Shown here: positions 45,026-53,942 of the stretch, piece by piece | Numbering within the stretch: the first letter of the stretch is position 1 | How the letters are laid out: every line of letters starts with the position of its first letter | Assembly (NCBI RefSeq): GCF_002407065.1 | Contig: NZ_CP023564.1 | Coordinates: 372,001-436,000 of the forward strand | Direction: 5' to 3' | Origin: Brachybacterium ginsengisoli | GTDB taxonomy: Bacteria; Actinomycetota; Actinomycetes; Actinomycetales; Dermabacteraceae | DNA length: 64,000 nucleotides | Notes under the pieces: model-generated | What the model was told of the DNA's origin: nothing | The model's input: the letters and a program-made list of their open reading frames with translations, nothing else | Database searches by the model: none | Program-made: the position numbers and the translations under genes

Positions 45026-46258
45026 GTGAGCGAGCTGCAGCTGACCCTGCTGGGGGAGGACGGCGCGCTGCGCCGCCTGTCGCTGGCCGAGTCGCCCGCC
45101 TTCGCCCGGCCCACCGCGCCGCTGCGCTCCCGCGTGGTCTACGCGGCGGTGCACGTGGTCCCGCAGGTGCACGGCGACAACACCCCCGGCGCCCCGGCGG
45201 ACATCGACTGGGACGCCACCCTCGCCTTCCGGCGCACCATGTGGTCCCGCGGGCTCGGGGTGGCCGACGCGATGGACACCGCCCAGCGCAACATGGGCCT
45301 GGACCCCGTGGCGACCCGCGAGCTGATCACCCGCACCGCCGACGCCGCGCGTGCCGCGCTCCAGGACCCGGAGATCTCCGCCGTGTTCCCCGAGGGTGCG
45401 GGCGTGAGCGACCTCGTGGTGGCCGGCGTGAACACCGACCAGCGCAGCGAGCAGGAGCTGAGCCTCGACGAGGTCGTCGAGGCGTACCTCGAGCAGCTCC
45501 GCGCCACCGAGGCCTCGGGAGCCGGGACCGTGCTGATGGCCAGCCGGCACCTCGCCCGCGCGGCGAGCACCCCGGCCGAGTACGAGGACGTCTACCGCCG
45601 CGTGCTCGAGGCCGCGACCGAGCCGGTGGTGCTGCACTGGCTGGGAACCGTCTTCGACCCGCAGCTCGCCGGCTACTTCGGGAGCGACGACCCCGCCGTC
45701 GGGGCCGAGACCCTGCTGCGCATCATCGAGGCGGACCCCTCGAAGATCCGCGGCGTGAAGATGAGCCTGCTCGACGACGCCGCCGAGATCGCGGTGCGCG
45801 GGCGCCTGCCCGAGGGCGTGCGCATGCTCACCGGGGACGACTTCCACTTCTCCCACCTCATCGTGGGCGATGGGGACGGGGCGTACTCCGACGCCCTGCT
45901 CGGCGCCTTCGCCGCCACAGCCCCCGCGGCCTCCGCCGCCGTGCAGGCGCTGGATGCCGGGGACACCGACGAGGCGCGCCGCATCCTCGACGCCTCCGAG
46001 CAGCTGGGCCGGCACATCTTCTCCGCGCCCACCTTCCACTACAAGACCGGCGTGGCCTTCCTGGCCTGGCTCAACGGCCACCAGGACGCCTTCGTCATGG
46101 TGGGCGGGATGCACTCCGCCCGCAGCCTCCCGCACCTCTCGCGCACCATCGAGCTCGCCGCCGCCACCGGCAACCTCGAGCAGCCCGCCCTCGCCGTCGA
46201 GCGCTGGCACAGCATGCTGCGCCTGGCCGGGTACACGATCGACGAAGGAGCCGCATGA
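45026..46258 (+). CDS. DUF993 protein, dihydrodipicolinate synthase-like aldolase
   Basis: 410 aa of the DUF993 group, related to the class I aldolase TIM barrel of DHDPS/NAL. A candidate Schiff-base lysine is in SKIRGVKMSLLDD near residue 250; VVLHWLGTVFDP precedes it and GDDFHFSHLIVGDGDG follows. The reaction is not established; retro-aldol cleavage of an oxidised sugar is plausible after the Gfo/Idh step. I chose GTG 45026, 10 bases after GGAGG; GTG 45017 would overlap the previous stop but sits on the RBS. The stop overlaps the next gene. Confidence 0.85.
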   Translation: MSELQLTLLGEDGALRRLSLAESPAFARPTAPLRSRVVYAAVHVVPQVHGDNTPGAPADIDWDATLAFRRTMWSRGLGVADAMDTAQRNMGLDPVATRELITRTADAARAALQDPEISAVFPEGAGVSDLVVAGVNTDQRSEQELSLDEVVEAYLEQLRATEASGAGTVLMASRHLARAASTPAEYEDVYRRVLEAATEPVVLHWLGTVFDPQLAGYFGSDDPAVGAETLLRIIEADPSKIRGVKMSLLDDAAEIAVRGRLPEGVRMLTGDDFHFSHLIVGDGDGAYSDALLGAFAATAPAASAAVQALDAGDTDEARRILDASEQLGRHIFSAPTFHYKTGVAFLAWLNGHQDAFVMVGGMHSARSLPHLSRTIELAAATGNLEQPALAVERWHSMLRLAGYTIDEGAA

Positions 46259-47091
46259 GCACGCAGCGCCTGTCCCTGAACCGCTGGACCTTCCGCACCA
46301 CGCCCCTGCAGGAGTTCCTCGAGACCACCGTCTCCCACGGGATCGAGTCCGTGGGGCTGTGGCGCCAGGACGTCGCCGAGGTGGGCCTGGACGCCCTGCG
46401 CCGACGGGTCGACGACGCCGGGCTGCGGGTCAGCTCGCTGTGCCGCGGCGGCTTCCTCACCGCCTCCGCCGCGGTGGACCGCACCGCCGCGCTCGAGGAC
46501 AACCGCCGGGCGATCGACGAGACCGCCGGGCTCGGCGCCCCCACTCTGGTGCTCGTGGTGGGCGGGGTGGACCGCGCGGACAAGGACATCGTCGGCGCCC
46601 GCACCCGGGTCACCGAGGCGATCGCCGAGCTCGCGCCCTACGCCGCCGAGCGTGGGGTGACGCTGTCCATCGAGCCGCTGCACCCCATGTTCGCGGCCGA
46701 CCGGGCCGTGGTCTCCACCCTCGACCAGGCCCTCGACATCGCCGAGGCCTCCGGCAACCCCGCCGCCGGCGTGGTCGTGGACACCTATCACGTGTGGTGG
46801 GATCCGTACCTCGAGCGCGCGATCCAGCGGGCCGCCGCGGCGGATCGCCTGTTCAGCTACCAGGTGTGCGACTGGAACCTGCCGCTCGCGGCGGAGCCCC
46901 TGCACTCCCGCGGCTACATGGGCGACGGCTACATCGACTTCCCCTCCATCACCCGCATGGTCGCGGCCACGGGCTACACCGGGGACATCGAGGTCGAGAT
47001 CTTCAACGAGGACGTCTGGGCCACCCCGGCCGACGACGCCGCGCGGACCATCGCCGAACGCTACGCGGAACTCGTCCTGCCGCACGCCTGA
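46255..47091 (+). CDS. Sugar phosphate isomerase/epimerase-like TIM barrel
   Basis: 278-aa xylose-isomerase-like barrel. Metal ligands are visible as Glu in LSIEPLHPMF, Asp in VVVDTYHVWWD, His/Asp in YQVCDWNLP and Glu in IEVEIFNED. The start overlaps the DUF993 stop (ATGA), so it is the third enzyme of the operon. With the oxidoreductase and aldolase-like protein it probably interconverts keto-sugar intermediates. The substrate is unknown. Confidence 0.87.
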   Translation: MSTQRLSLNRWTFRTTPLQEFLETTVSHGIESVGLWRQDVAEVGLDALRRRVDDAGLRVSSLCRGGFLTASAAVDRTAALEDNRRAIDETAGLGAPTLVLVVGGVDRADKDIVGARTRVTEAIAELAPYAAERGVTLSIEPLHPMFAADRAVVSTLDQALDIAEASGNPAAGVVVDTYHVWWDPYLERAIQRAAAADRLFSYQVCDWNLPLAAEPLHSRGYMGDGYIDFPSITRMVAATGYTGDIEVEIFNEDVWATPADDAARTIAERYAELVLPHA

Positions 47092-47124
47092 GGAACTCAC
47101 TCCGCCCATGGAAGGATCCTCTCC

Positions 47125-48804
47125 ATGACCACCAGCGACCCGCAGGGACTCGTCGACGCCGAGCACGACTTCAACGCCTGGTCCTTCTGGGCCGAGGCGG
47201 GGGAGGAGGAGCAGGCGCGCCAGCGGGAGCGGCTGGACGCCCTGGCGCAGGCCGGGGCCGTGCTCGGCGAGCGGTGCGTGGTCTCGACCTGGGCGGCCTG
47301 CTTCCCGGACCGTCTGGTGCTCGGGGCCGGCTCGTACCTGGCCGCCTTCAGCTACGTCACCGGTGACGTCGAGATCGGGGAGCACTCCACCCTCAACGCC
47401 TACTCGGTGGTGCGGGGCCGGGTGCGGATCGGGGACGGCGTGCGGATCGGCGCGCACACCTCGGTGCTCGGGTTCGACCACTCGATCGCCCCGGAGCTCC
47501 CGGTGCGCAAACAGCCGCTGACCAGCGCGGGCATCACCATCGGGGACGACGTCTACATCGGCTCCCACGTGGCGGTGGTCGACGGCGTCGCCATCGGCGC
47601 GCACAGCGTGATCGGCGCCGGGGCCGTGGTCACCCGGGACGTCCCCGAGTGGTCGGTGATGGTGGGCAACCCGGCGCGACGGATCCGCGACCGGCGCGGC
47701 ACCTCCGCCCCGGCCCGCGGACAGGACGCCACAGGCGCCCTGCAGCGGCTCGCCGAGAGCGCCCGACGGGACGGCGCCGCGGTGCTGGAGCGCTGCTGGG
47801 ACCCGGAGCAGCAGGCCTTCGTCGACACCCCCGGGGCGCCCGCGACCGTGCGCGCCCTCTGCGACGCGATCGAGATCGCGGCCCTGATGGGCGACGGCGA
47901 GCTGCCCGGCCTCTCCCGGGCCGACGCCGCCCGGGACCTCCTGTCCCGCCAGGACGAGGCCACCGGGCTGATCCCCGAGCGTGCGAGCGCAGGGGAGGCG
48001 GCCGAGGGGGAGAGCGTCGACGCCGTCGCGCTCGGCGGCGGCCGGATGCGCTATCACGTGCTGAGCGCCGGGTACGCGCTGGACCTGCTCGGCGAGCGGT
48101 TCGCGCATCCGGTGCGGGTGGTGGACGAGCTCGACGCCGAGGCGATGCTCGCCGCGGTCGCCGCCCAGCCGTGGGGAGAGCGCGCCTGGGGCGCCGGCGA
48201 CTGGGTCGACGTGGTGGGCACGGCCCTGACCTGGAACCGGGAGTGGTTCGGGCTCGACGGTGCCGTCGAGGCGCTGCTGGGCTGGTTGCACCTGGCCGTC
48301 GACCGCCGCTCCGGCACCTGGGGCGCGCCCCAGGGGAGCGACGGCCTGCGCCAGCCGGTCAACGGGTACTACCGGCTCACCCGCGGCACCTTCGCGCAGT
48401 GGGGACTTCCCGTGCCGCACCCCGAGCGGACCATCGACACCGTCCTCGCCCACGCCCAGGACCAGCGCTTCTTCGGCACGGGACGCTCCACGGCCTGCGA
48501 CGTCCTCGACATCGCGCATCCGCTCTGGCTCGCCGGCCAGCAGACTGCCCACCGCGCCGACGAGGTGCGGGAGTGGGCGCAGCGGCAGGCGATCGATCTG
48601 GAGCGGGCCTGGAAGCCCGGGCGCGGATTCGGCTTCGCGCAGCGACCGGATGACGTCGGCCAGGCCGCGCCGGGGCTGCAGGGCACCGAGATGTGGCTCG
48701 CGATCAGCTGGTACCTCGCGGACCTGCTCGGGGCGGCGGGGTCGCTGGGCCTCGAGCCGCGCGGGGTGCATCGGCCCTGGCCGCGCCTGACGATCACCCG
48801 CTGA
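47125..48804 (+). CDS. Hexapeptide acetyltransferase fused to a probable alpha-toroid domain
   Basis: 559 aa. Residues about 45-190 are a left-handed beta-helix acyltransferase with repeated hexapeptides (VEIGEHSTL, VRIGDGVRIGAHTSV, ITIGDDVYIGSHVAVV), a catalytic-type His in GFDHSI and a VMVGNPARRIRDR end, like LacA/VatD enzymes. Residues about 205-550 are helical with spaced Trp and Gly motifs (WGAGDWVDVVGTALTW, WGAPQGSDGLRQPVNGYY, LQGTEMWLAISWYLADLLG), resembling an (alpha/alpha)6 barrel. No signal peptide. RBS GGAAGGA precedes ATG 47125. The combination is unusual and no reaction is known; acetylation coupled to sugar processing is a guess. Confidence 0.75.
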   Translation: MTTSDPQGLVDAEHDFNAWSFWAEAGEEEQARQRERLDALAQAGAVLGERCVVSTWAACFPDRLVLGAGSYLAAFSYVTGDVEIGEHSTLNAYSVVRGRVRIGDGVRIGAHTSVLGFDHSIAPELPVRKQPLTSAGITIGDDVYIGSHVAVVDGVAIGAHSVIGAGAVVTRDVPEWSVMVGNPARRIRDRRGTSAPARGQDATGALQRLAESARRDGAAVLERCWDPEQQAFVDTPGAPATVRALCDAIEIAALMGDGELPGLSRADAARDLLSRQDEATGLIPERASAGEAAEGESVDAVALGGGRMRYHVLSAGYALDLLGERFAHPVRVVDELDAEAMLAAVAAQPWGERAWGAGDWVDVVGTALTWNREWFGLDGAVEALLGWLHLAVDRRSGTWGAPQGSDGLRQPVNGYYRLTRGTFAQWGLPVPHPERTIDTVLAHAQDQRFFGTGRSTACDVLDIAHPLWLAGQQTAHRADEVREWAQRQAIDLERAWKPGRGFGFAQRPDDVGQAAPGLQGTEMWLAISWYLADLLGAAGSLGLEPRGVHRPWPRLTITR

Positions 48805-48834
48805 GAGCGGGCGGGACGGGTAGAGAGGGCCCGG

Positions 48835-49938
48835 TCAGGAGCGGGCGGTGAGAGCGGTCGACTCGCGCAGGTGCACGTCGCCGCGCACATGGACCTCGGT
48901 CGCGGTGCTGGGCGCCTCGCCCACCTCGGCGGTGCTGTCGTCCGCGTCGGCGGTGTCGTCCTCGCCCTCCGCAGCTGGGCGCTCGAGCACCCACTCCACC
49001 GCCTGGCGCGCCATCTCGTGCAAGGGCAGCGCGATGGTGGTCAGCGTGGGGGCGGCGTCCTCGCCGTCGGGCACCCCGCCGAATCCGGCGACCGCGACCC
49101 GGCCGGGCACGTCGATCCCGCGGCGGCGCAGCTCGCCGAGCGCGCCGAGGGCCATGACGTCGGCCGGGGCGAAGACGCACAGCGGCAGGTCCTCGCCGGC
49201 GGGGGCCGAGACGAGGTGGTCCTCGATCACGGCGGCCAGCTCGTAGCCGCCCTCGCGGGTCAGGCCCGCCTCCACGCTGAGCTCCGGCTCGATGCCGGCC
49301 TCGGTGAGCGCGGCGATGAAGCCGCCGGTGCGGTCCGCGGCGGAGGGGATGCCGGAGATGCCCTGCACCACCGCGAAGCGCCGGTGGCCCTCGACGACGA
49401 GCGAGGTCGCGAGCTCGTGGGCGGCGGCGGCGTTGTCGGGGACGATCGTGCGGCCCACGCCCACGGCCTGCCCCATGCCCACGACCTTGCCGCCGTTGCG
49501 CACGAACCCCTCGAGCAGGGTGCTGATCGCGGCGTCGGAGTCGTTGCCGTAGCGGTGCGAGCCCACCAGCACCAGGGCGTCGACCTGCTGGGCGATGAGG
49601 GAGCGCAGGGCCCGCACCTCGGTGTCGATCTCGCGGTCGGTCTGGGTGAGCAGCACCTGGGACTGGGAGGCGAAGACCTGCTGCTGGACCTCGCGGGCGA
49701 TGGTCGCGAAGTAGGGATCGGCGATGTCGTGCACGACCAGGCCGATGAGGCCCGAGCGCGAGCGGGCCAGCGCCTGGGCCTGGGCGTTGGGGACGTAGCC
49801 CAGCCGATCGGCCGCGGCGCGCACCTTCTCGGCCACGGCCTTGCCGGGGACTCGGGAGGATCCGTTGAGCACCCGGGACGCTGTTGCCAGGGAGACCCCG
49901 GCGTCCTGGGCGACGTCGCTGAGGCGCACGGCGGGCAT
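48835..49938 (-). CDS. LacI-family repressor of the GH95/Gfo-Idh regulon
   Basis: 367 aa. The HTH (VRLSDVAQDAGVSLATASRVL) is at residues about 3-55 and the effector domain spans 60-335. An Asp/Glu-rich tail follows (GEDDTADADDSTAEVGE), and the last part reads VHVRGDVHLRESTAL. ATG 49938 follows AAGGAG. A related operator is found in its own upstream region (49965-49978) and stronger ones before the Gfo/Idh operon and the isomerase-dehydrogenase pair, so it most likely governs all three. Confidence 0.88.
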   Translation of the reverse strand: MPAVRLSDVAQDAGVSLATASRVLNGSSRVPGKAVAEKVRAAADRLGYVPNAQAQALARSRSGLIGLVVHDIADPYFATIAREVQQQVFASQSQVLLTQTDREIDTEVRALRSLIAQQVDALVLVGSHRYGNDSDAAISTLLEGFVRNGGKVVGMGQAVGVGRTIVPDNAAAAHELATSLVVEGHRRFAVVQGISGIPSAADRTGGFIAALTEAGIEPELSVEAGLTREGGYELAAVIEDHLVSAPAGEDLPLCVFAPADVMALGALGELRRRGIDVPGRVAVAGFGGVPDGEDAAPTLTTIALPLHEMARQAVEWVLERPAAEGEDDTADADDSTAEVGEAPSTATEVHVRGDVHLRESTALTARS

Positions 49939-49964
49939 CGGGACTCCTTCCACGGGGCAGGGTC

Positions 49965-49978
49965 GGGAAACGCTGTCC
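49965..49978 (-). promoter_or_regulatory. Possible autoregulatory LacI operator
   Basis: Read on the minus strand this 14-mer is GGACAGCGTTTCCC, matching the GGAAAGCGATTGCC site at 51849 in 11 of 14 positions by hand alignment. It lies 27 bp upstream of the lacI start. Confidence 0.45.
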
Positions 49979-50021
49979 TGCCGTTGTCAGCATATCGGGG
50001 AGGGTGCCGCCGCGTGCCCGG

Positions 50022-51011
50022 TCAGGCGGAGACGTCGCGGCGGCCGCCGTCCACCGGGAAGCGCGGCGGCTCACCGGCTCTCAGGCGTCTGACCTCCTCG
50101 AGCGCCGCCTCGCCCATCCTGTGGAGCTCGTTGCCCTGGGACCCGGCGAGGTGCGGGGTGATGCTCGCCCGTGGTGCGTTCCACAGCGGATCATCGTCCG
50201 CGAGGTCGTCGTGCACGTCCAGCACGGCGGCGATCCGGCCGGAGACCACCTCGTCACGCAGCGCGTCGAGATCCACCAGGGCGGGGCGGGCGGTGTTGAC
50301 GAAGGTGGTCCCGTCGCGCAGCAGCGCGAGCAGACCCCGGCTGACCAGTCCCCGGGTGGAGGGGACGTCCGGGGCGTGCAGGCTCACCACGTCGCTGCGC
50401 GCGTACAGCTCCTCCGGCTCGACCTTCGTGGCGCCGAGCGCGGTGACCTCCTCGGCGCTCGCGAAGGGGTCGGTGATCAGCACCTCGACGTCGAAGGAGC
50501 GCAGGTGCTCGGCGACCAGGACCCCGATGCGGGAGGCGCCGACGAGCCCCACCACGGCGCCGTGGTTCCCGATCTCGGAGGCGGCGATGCTCGTGGGCGG
50601 GCGGTGGTCACGGCGGTAGGCGTGCTCCTGGGCGAGGGTGCGCTTCCCGGCCAGCAGGATCTGGGCGAGGGTGAACTCCGCGACGGGGACCGCGTTGGCC
50701 TCGGTCGCGGAGGTGACGGTGAGGTCGCCGCGCTCCCAGACGGCGTCGGTGACGATGCCGCGCACGGTCCCGGCGGTGTGCACGATCGCACGCAGCCGCG
50801 GCAGGCGGGCCAGGGCCGCGGCGTCGACGGGGCCGGAGCCCCAGCCGGTCAGCAGCACCTCCACCTCGGCCAGCTCGGCGTCCTCGGCCGCGGAGAGGTC
50901 CGGCACGGTCCGCCCGGTGTCGATCTCGGCCAGCTCCCGTAGCCGGGAGAGCTGGGACGCGGTGAACATGCGGTGCTGCAGCCCCGCGGGCATCGCCAGC
51001 AGCGCTCTCAT
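50022..51011 (-). CDS. D-isomer-specific 2-hydroxyacid dehydrogenase
   Basis: 329-aa NAD(P)H-dependent dehydrogenase. The NAD-binding domain (about 110-290) has GLVGASRIGVLVAEHL and VVSLHAPDVPSTRGL. The catalytic Arg is in NTARPALVDLDAL and the His in ITPHLAGSQGNELH. The start overlaps the stop of the upstream isomerase gene (ATGA). It probably reduces or oxidises a small sugar-derived hydroxy acid; the substrate is unknown. Confidence 0.88.
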   Translation of the reverse strand: MRALLAMPAGLQHRMFTASQLSRLRELAEIDTGRTVPDLSAAEDAELAEVEVLLTGWGSGPVDAAALARLPRLRAIVHTAGTVRGIVTDAVWERGDLTVTSATEANAVPVAEFTLAQILLAGKRTLAQEHAYRRDHRPPTSIAASEIGNHGAVVGLVGASRIGVLVAEHLRSFDVEVLITDPFASAEEVTALGATKVEPEELYARSDVVSLHAPDVPSTRGLVSRGLLALLRDGTTFVNTARPALVDLDALRDEVVSGRIAAVLDVHDDLADDDPLWNAPRASITPHLAGSQGNELHRMGEAALEEVRRLRAGEPPRFPVDGGRRDVSA

Positions 51012-51790
51012 CGGGCGGTCTCCTCGCCGGCGGTGATGAGGGTGCGCAGCGTGTCCGTCTCGCGGCGCAGCAGGGCGGGGTCGTCGCCGGGGACGAACTC
51101 GAGCAGCGCGTCGCGGTCCGTGCCCTGGGCGGCGAGGACGGTGAAGACCTGCTCCCACAGCTCGGAGCGCTCGGACAGGGCGAGGCGCTCGTGGCCCGGC
51201 CACCACGAGAAGACGTGGATCGTGGAGGTGCGGGGGAGCACCCGGCGCAGGGTGCCGATCGCGTCCTCGGCGGGCATGTCCTGGTGGGGCTGCCAGTAGG
51301 AGTGCACGGTCGGGTGGCCGATCTCGTCCAGCAGGCGCAGGGTCGAGCCGATCTCGTCGGTGAGGGTGCCCCCGTGGAACTCGAGGCCGACGTCGATGCC
51401 GTGCGCGGCGGCGAGGTCGGCGAACTCCTGGATCCGACGAACGGTCCGGGCGCGCTCCTCGACGGTGGCCTCGGCGGAGCCGGTGCGGGAGGCCCAGACC
51501 CGGATCCGCGGGGCGCCGAGGGCGCGGGCGGCGGCGAGCACCGCCTCGCCCTCGGTCCGGACCTCCTCGTCGGCGCCGACGAACCGCAGGTAGGAGCCGT
51601 AGGACGCGACGGCGAGGCCGGCCTGCTCGGTGAGGGCCCGTGCCTGTTCGGCCGCGGCGACGTCGCCCGGCGGGACATGGACGTCCCCGGCCCACTCGAT
51701 GCACTCGAGACCGGCGGCCCGGGCGTGATCGACCACGTCCGGGACCGCGAGATCGCGGAAGGTGACGGAGCAGAGTCCGGGGCGGATCAC
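51008..51790 (-). CDS. Sugar phosphate isomerase/epimerase-like TIM barrel
   Basis: 260-aa xylose-isomerase-like barrel, starting IRPGLCSVTFRDL. Metal-binding positions are seen in IEWAGDVHV, VGLEFHGGTL, PTVHSYWQPHQ, TIHVFSWWPG and LLEFVPGDD. GTG 51790 is chosen because GGAGG lies 5 bases upstream. It is co-transcribed with the 2-hydroxyacid dehydrogenase and preceded by the LacI-type operator at 51849. Confidence 0.86.
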   Translation of the reverse strand: MIRPGLCSVTFRDLAVPDVVDHARAAGLECIEWAGDVHVPPGDVAAAEQARALTEQAGLAVASYGSYLRFVGADEEVRTEGEAVLAAARALGAPRIRVWASRTGSAEATVEERARTVRRIQEFADLAAAHGIDVGLEFHGGTLTDEIGSTLRLLDEIGHPTVHSYWQPHQDMPAEDAIGTLRRVLPRTSTIHVFSWWPGHERLALSERSELWEQVFTVLAAQGTDRDALLEFVPGDDPALLRRETDTLRTLITAGEETAR

Positions 51791-51848
51791 GGGTGCCTCC
51801 TGCGGAGCGGTCGGTGCACGGCGCGGGCCGCAGCGCCGCGGACGGGAT

Positions 51849-51862
51849 GGAAAGCGATTGCC
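51849..51862. promoter_or_regulatory. LacI-type operator before the isomerase-dehydrogenase pair
   Basis: GGAAAGCGATTGCC differs from the site at 43795-43808 at only two positions. It is part of a longer imperfect palindrome, GGAAAGCGATTGCCTTCC (51849-51866). It lies 59 bp upstream of the isomerase start and points to joint control with the Gfo/Idh operon. Confidence 0.65.
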
Positions 51863-51988
51863 TTCCAGTGTATCCGCGCAGCCCTGGGGTGCCCTGTCAG
51901 GGCCTGGTCCGGGCCGACGTGCGGTGATGGGATCAGGGGGTCCGCGGGAACCGGCCCGCATGACGCCGCCAAGGAGAACGACCCCGCT

Positions 51989-53209
51989 GTGACCGCCACC
52001 CTGCCTGCACCGACCCGCCCGGCGCTGTCCCGGGCGATGCCGTGGATCCTGCTGCTGCTGACCGTGTTCGGCCCCCTCTCGATGGACCTGTACCTGCCGG
52101 CGCTGCCCGCCCTGACCCGCGAGCTCGAGGCGACGACCTCGATCGCCCAGCTGACCGTCACCGCCTGCCTGATCGGGCTCGCCGCCGGGCAGCTCTTGGC
52201 CGGACCGGCCTCGGACCAGTACGGCCGCCGGCGCATCCTGCTGATCGGCGTGGTCGCCTACGTGCTCACCTCGCTGCTGTGCGCGCTGAGCCCGAGCATC
52301 GAGCTGCTCATCCTGGCCCGCTTCGTGCAGGGCCTCGCCGGCGGCGTGGGCATCGTGATCGCCCAGGCCGCGGGCCGCGACGTGTTCGACGGCCGGGAGC
52401 TGATCCGCTTCTACGGCCGTCTCGCCATCGCCGGACCCACTGCCGCGATCGTCGGCCCCATGATCGGCGGACTCCTGAACGTGGTGATCGACTGGCGCGG
52501 GCTGTTCGGCTTCCTGGCCGTGGTGGGCCTGGTGCTGCTGGTGCTCTCCGCGACGCTGTTCACCGAGACCCTGCCGCCCGAGCGTCGCACCGCCGGCGGG
52601 ATCGGCCGCACCGGCGCGGACCTCAAGGTGCTCTTCGCAGACCGGGTGTTCGTCGGCGCCGTGCTCTCCCAGGGCTTCGTCTACGCCGCGATCTTCTCCT
52701 ACCTGGCAGGTTCCACCTTCGTGCTCCAGGAGATCTACGGCCTCTCTCCGCAGTGGTACGCGGCCGCCTTCGCCCTGAACTCCTCCGGCGGCGTGCTCGC
52801 GGGCTGGCTCGGCGGGCGGACCGCCGAGCGCTGGCGGGTGCACGGCGCCCTGTTCGTGGGCATCGGGATCACCGCCGTCGGCTGCTCGGGGCTGCTGCTC
52901 TCCGGGCTCGTCGCGATGCCGCTGCCGGTGGTGATCGCCTCGTTGCTCCTGCTGGCCTCGGGGGCGCAGTTCGCCTCGCCCGCAGGCACCACGCTCGCCC
53001 TGTCCGAGTACCCGCAGATGGCGGGCATGGCCGGATCGGTGCTGGGCACCGCCCGGTTCGGGCTCGGCGCCGTGGCCGCGCCCTTCGTGGGCATCGCCGG
53101 GTCGATGAGCATCCTGCCGCTGGGGGTCGTCACGACCGGCGCCGCCCTGCTCGCCCTCGGGGCCGCGCTGCTCACGCTGCGGCGCAGCCCCGTGGCGGTC
53201 GCGGCCTGA
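51989..53209 (+). CDS. MFS drug exporter, Bcr/CflA type
   Basis: 406 aa with twelve membrane segments. The Bcr/CflA signature SMDLYLPALPAL is in helix 1, the MFS loop motif appears as GPASDQYGRRRILLIG, and the antiporter motif C region reads GPTAAIVGPMIGG. The start is GTG 51989; AAGGAG at 51971-51976 is rather distant. It probably exports a toxic small molecule by proton antiport. The neighbouring flavin genes suggest no specific substrate. Confidence 0.87.
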   Translation: MTATLPAPTRPALSRAMPWILLLLTVFGPLSMDLYLPALPALTRELEATTSIAQLTVTACLIGLAAGQLLAGPASDQYGRRRILLIGVVAYVLTSLLCALSPSIELLILARFVQGLAGGVGIVIAQAAGRDVFDGRELIRFYGRLAIAGPTAAIVGPMIGGLLNVVIDWRGLFGFLAVVGLVLLVLSATLFTETLPPERRTAGGIGRTGADLKVLFADRVFVGAVLSQGFVYAAIFSYLAGSTFVLQEIYGLSPQWYAAAFALNSSGGVLAGWLGGRTAERWRVHGALFVGIGITAVGCSGLLLSGLVAMPLPVVIASLLLLASGAQFASPAGTTLALSEYPQMAGMAGSVLGTARFGLGAVAAPFVGIAGSMSILPLGVVTTGAALLALGAALLTLRRSPVAVAA

Positions 53210-53234
53210 GGGAGGCGGCCGACGGGCGGGCGGC

Positions 53235-53942
53235 TCAGCGCCGGCCCAGCAGTGTCCCCATCGGCACGAAGTCGGAGAACTCCGGGTCCAGAGCCGGGGC
53301 GGCCGGGGCGTCGGCCGTGGCGGGCGCCGCGTCGGCCGCCGGGTCCAGCGCGGGCTGTGCCGCCTCGCCCCGTCGTGCGCGCAGCATCGCCGCGAGCTCG
53401 CCGGCCGCACGGCGCACCCGCGCCCCGAGCGGCAGCTCGTCGGCCTGTCCCTCGGTGTCGGCGCCGAAGTCGGCCGACGCCGCGAACACCGCCGTCGGCA
53501 CCACGTCCGCCTTCAGGTAGCCGGCCATGGGCCGGATCGCGTAGTCGATCGCGAGGGAGTGGCGGGCCGTGCCCGCGGTCGCGCCGAGCAGCAGCGGCTT
53601 CCCCTTCCAGATCTCCAGGTCCACCGCGTCGAAGAACATCTTGAACAGGCCCGAGGGGCCCACGTTGAAGACGGGGGTCACGGCGATGACGGCGTCCGCG
53701 GCACGGATCTGCTCGATCACGAGCGAGAGCCGCTCGCCGGGGAAGCGGGTCAGCAGCGCATCGGTGATCTCATGGGCGTGCTCGCGCAGCTCGATGGTGG
53801 TCACCTCGACCTCGACGCCGTCCGTGCCGAGCGCCGCCGCGGACTCGCGGGTGAGCTGGTCGGCGAGCATGCGGGTGGAGCTCGGGGTGGAGAGCCCGGC
53901 GGAGAGCGCCAGGATCCGGTAGGTGGTCGGTGCCGTGCTCAT
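53235..53942 (-). CDS. NADPH-dependent FMN reductase, CE1759 type
   Basis: 235-aa flavodoxin-fold reductase with ILALSAGLSTPSSTRML at the phosphate-binding loop, TPVFNVGPSGLFKMFFDAVD and LLGATAGTARHSLA. A 50-residue Ala/Pro-rich tail follows the fold. It supplies reduced FMN to the LLM-class oxidoreductase encoded just upstream, with a 1-bp stop/start overlap (TGATG). Confidence 0.88.
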   Translation of the reverse strand: MSTAPTTYRILALSAGLSTPSSTRMLADQLTRESAAALGTDGVEVEVTTIELREHAHEITDALLTRFPGERLSLVIEQIRAADAVIAVTPVFNVGPSGLFKMFFDAVDLEIWKGKPLLLGATAGTARHSLAIDYAIRPMAGYLKADVVPTAVFAASADFGADTEGQADELPLGARVRRAAGELAAMLRARRGEAAQPALDPAADAAPATADAPAAPALDPEFSDFVPMGTLLGRR

